Of a DNA stretch of 6,046 nt, positions 5,708 to 6,046 are shown in pieces. The number at the start of each line of letters is the position of its first letter. The first letter of the stretch is position 1. Source of the DNA: Clostridia bacterium (GTDB lineage: Bacteria; Bacillota; Clostridia; Christensenellales; CAG-314); the NCBI GenBank assembly GCA_017407305.1, contig JAFQWS010000030.1, positions 1-6,046 on the forward strand. The letters run 5' to 3'. The notes beneath the pieces are model-generated. The model did no database searches. It was given only the letters and a program-made list of their open reading frames with translations, and was not told the origin of the DNA. The position numbers were made by a program, and so were the translations under genes.

Positions 5708-5736
5708 ATTGTACCCAAAATGCATAGGTTTGTAAA
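5708..5736 (-). promoter_or_regulatory. Promoter of transketolase
   Basis: Minus-strand TTTACA (5736-5731), a 17-base spacer and TACAAT (5713-5708). The predicted start is near 5701, giving a leader of about 20 bases that contains the ribosome-binding site. Unlike the other three promoters in the window it lacks the TGN extension. It lies downstream of both terminators, so transketolase is independent of 16S transcription. Confidence 0.8.
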
Positions 5737-5768
5737 GATAAAAATTGAGAATTTTACATTTTTTTAAT

Positions 5769-5801
5769 AAAAAAAATGCCAAATTTTTAAAAATTTGACA
5801 T
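5769..5801 (-). terminator. Second terminator-like hairpin between 16S and transketolase
   Basis: ATGCCAAATTTTT (5776-5788) and AAAAATTTGACAT (5789-5801) pair almost perfectly (one G-T), though the innermost bases must open to form a loop. On the minus strand eight consecutive T-complement positions (5776-5769) follow. It is AT-rich and weaker than the hairpin at 5826-5862, and could act as a back-up to it. Confidence 0.6.
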
Positions 5802-5825
5802 TTTGAAATTCAAATGGAAATAAGC

Positions 5826-5862
5826 AAAAAAAAATCCGCAAAGACTTCGGTGGTCTTTACGG
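5826..5862 (-). terminator. Intrinsic terminator of the 16S rRNA transcript
   Basis: CCGCAAAGAC (5836-5845) and GTCTTTACGG (5853-5862) form a ten-pair stem with one wobble pair and a seven-base loop. On the minus strand it is followed by A and then nine T (5834-5826). It lies about 165 bases after the 16S 3' end and ends the transcript before any 23S or 5S gene could be reached. Confidence 0.9.
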
Positions 5863-5980
5863 GAACAAAGGAAGTAACTAATCTTGACGGGAATAGTAAA
5901 GAAGAATTCTCACAGCTGTATGGGTTTTTCGGTCTATTTTTGATTTCAGTGTTTTCCGAACTTTTCACTTTTTAATTTCA

Positions 5981-5997
5981 GTATGTTTAAAACATAC
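5981..5997. other. Palindromic hairpin in the 16S trailer
   Basis: GTATGTTT and AAACATAC arms flank a single base, so it would form a six-pair stem with a five-base loop in RNA. It lies 30 bases past the mature 16S end, in a stretch where precursor 16S is normally cut. The remaining trailer (5863-5980) shows a short TTCGG/CCGAA pairing but no tRNA or open frame. Confidence 0.5.
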
Positions 5998-6006
5998 AGT
6001 CGACAA

Positions 6007-6020
6007 GCAGATAAATCTGC
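6007..6020. other. Short hairpin immediately after 16S
   Basis: GCAGAT and ATCTGC arms pair around TT or AA, seven bases past the 16S 3' end. It may shield or mark the processing point. In standard operons the trailer pairs with the leader upstream of 16S, which is outside this window, so that pairing cannot be assessed. Confidence 0.45.
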
Positions 6021-6026
6021 TCCCTA

Positions 6027-6046
6027 AAAGGAGGTGATCCAGCCGC
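6027..6046 (-). rRNA. rrs: 16S ribosomal RNA, 3' end only (partial)
   Basis: The minus strand reads GCGGCTGGATCACCTCCTTT, the universally conserved 3' terminus of bacterial 16S rRNA including the anti-Shine-Dalgarno CCTCC. Only 20 bases are present because the window ends. The gene is transcribed leftward, and its downstream neighbours are terminators and transketolase, not 23S. Whether a full gene continues beyond the edge, or this is a fragment, cannot be told from here. Confidence 0.9.

Overview
The window looks like a chromosomal segment of a low-GC Gram-positive-type bacterium (Bacillota, probably a clostridial relative). The grounds are strong AAGGAG ribosome-binding sites, a 16S 3' end reading CCTCCTTT, Firmicutes-like promoters with 17-base spacers and frequent TGC-extended -10 boxes, U-rich intrinsic terminators, and a PPi-type phosphofructokinase. 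This placement is inference; no species can be named.

Layout from left to right: msrA on the minus strand (37-1152), starting at TTG, with a methionine sulfoxide reductase core between two domains I do not recognise. Then a 750-base region with no credible gene, holding an array of three related units of about 165-180 bases (1347-1850) and an older fragment (1284-1314). Each unit combines a hairpin, a plus-strand copy of the 3' end of the neighbouring tRNA-Ile, and in most cases a terminator-like hairpin. Next is a minus-strand tRNA-Ala(TGC)/tRNA-Ile(GAT) operon with its own near-consensus promoter and terminator. After that come a plus-strand phosphofructokinase of the pyrophosphate type (2385-3632), a shared convergent terminator, and a minus-strand transketolase (3704-5680). 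Two terminators and a short trailer separate this from the last 20 bases of a minus-strand 16S rRNA gene at the right edge.

The phosphofructokinase and transketolase are both central carbon enzymes and are arranged convergently; together they could support a PPi-based glycolysis and non-oxidative pentose phosphate metabolism. MsrA repairs oxidised methionine and is not obviously linked to them.

The most notable points are: the 16S gene is followed by terminators and transketolase rather than 23S; the Ala/Ile tRNA pair that often sits in the 16S-23S spacer is in a separate operon about 4 kb away; tandem repeats carry a near-perfect mimic of the 3' end of that tRNA-Ile; and MsrA has unusual extensions. 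I saw no CRISPR array, transposase, phage gene or defence system.
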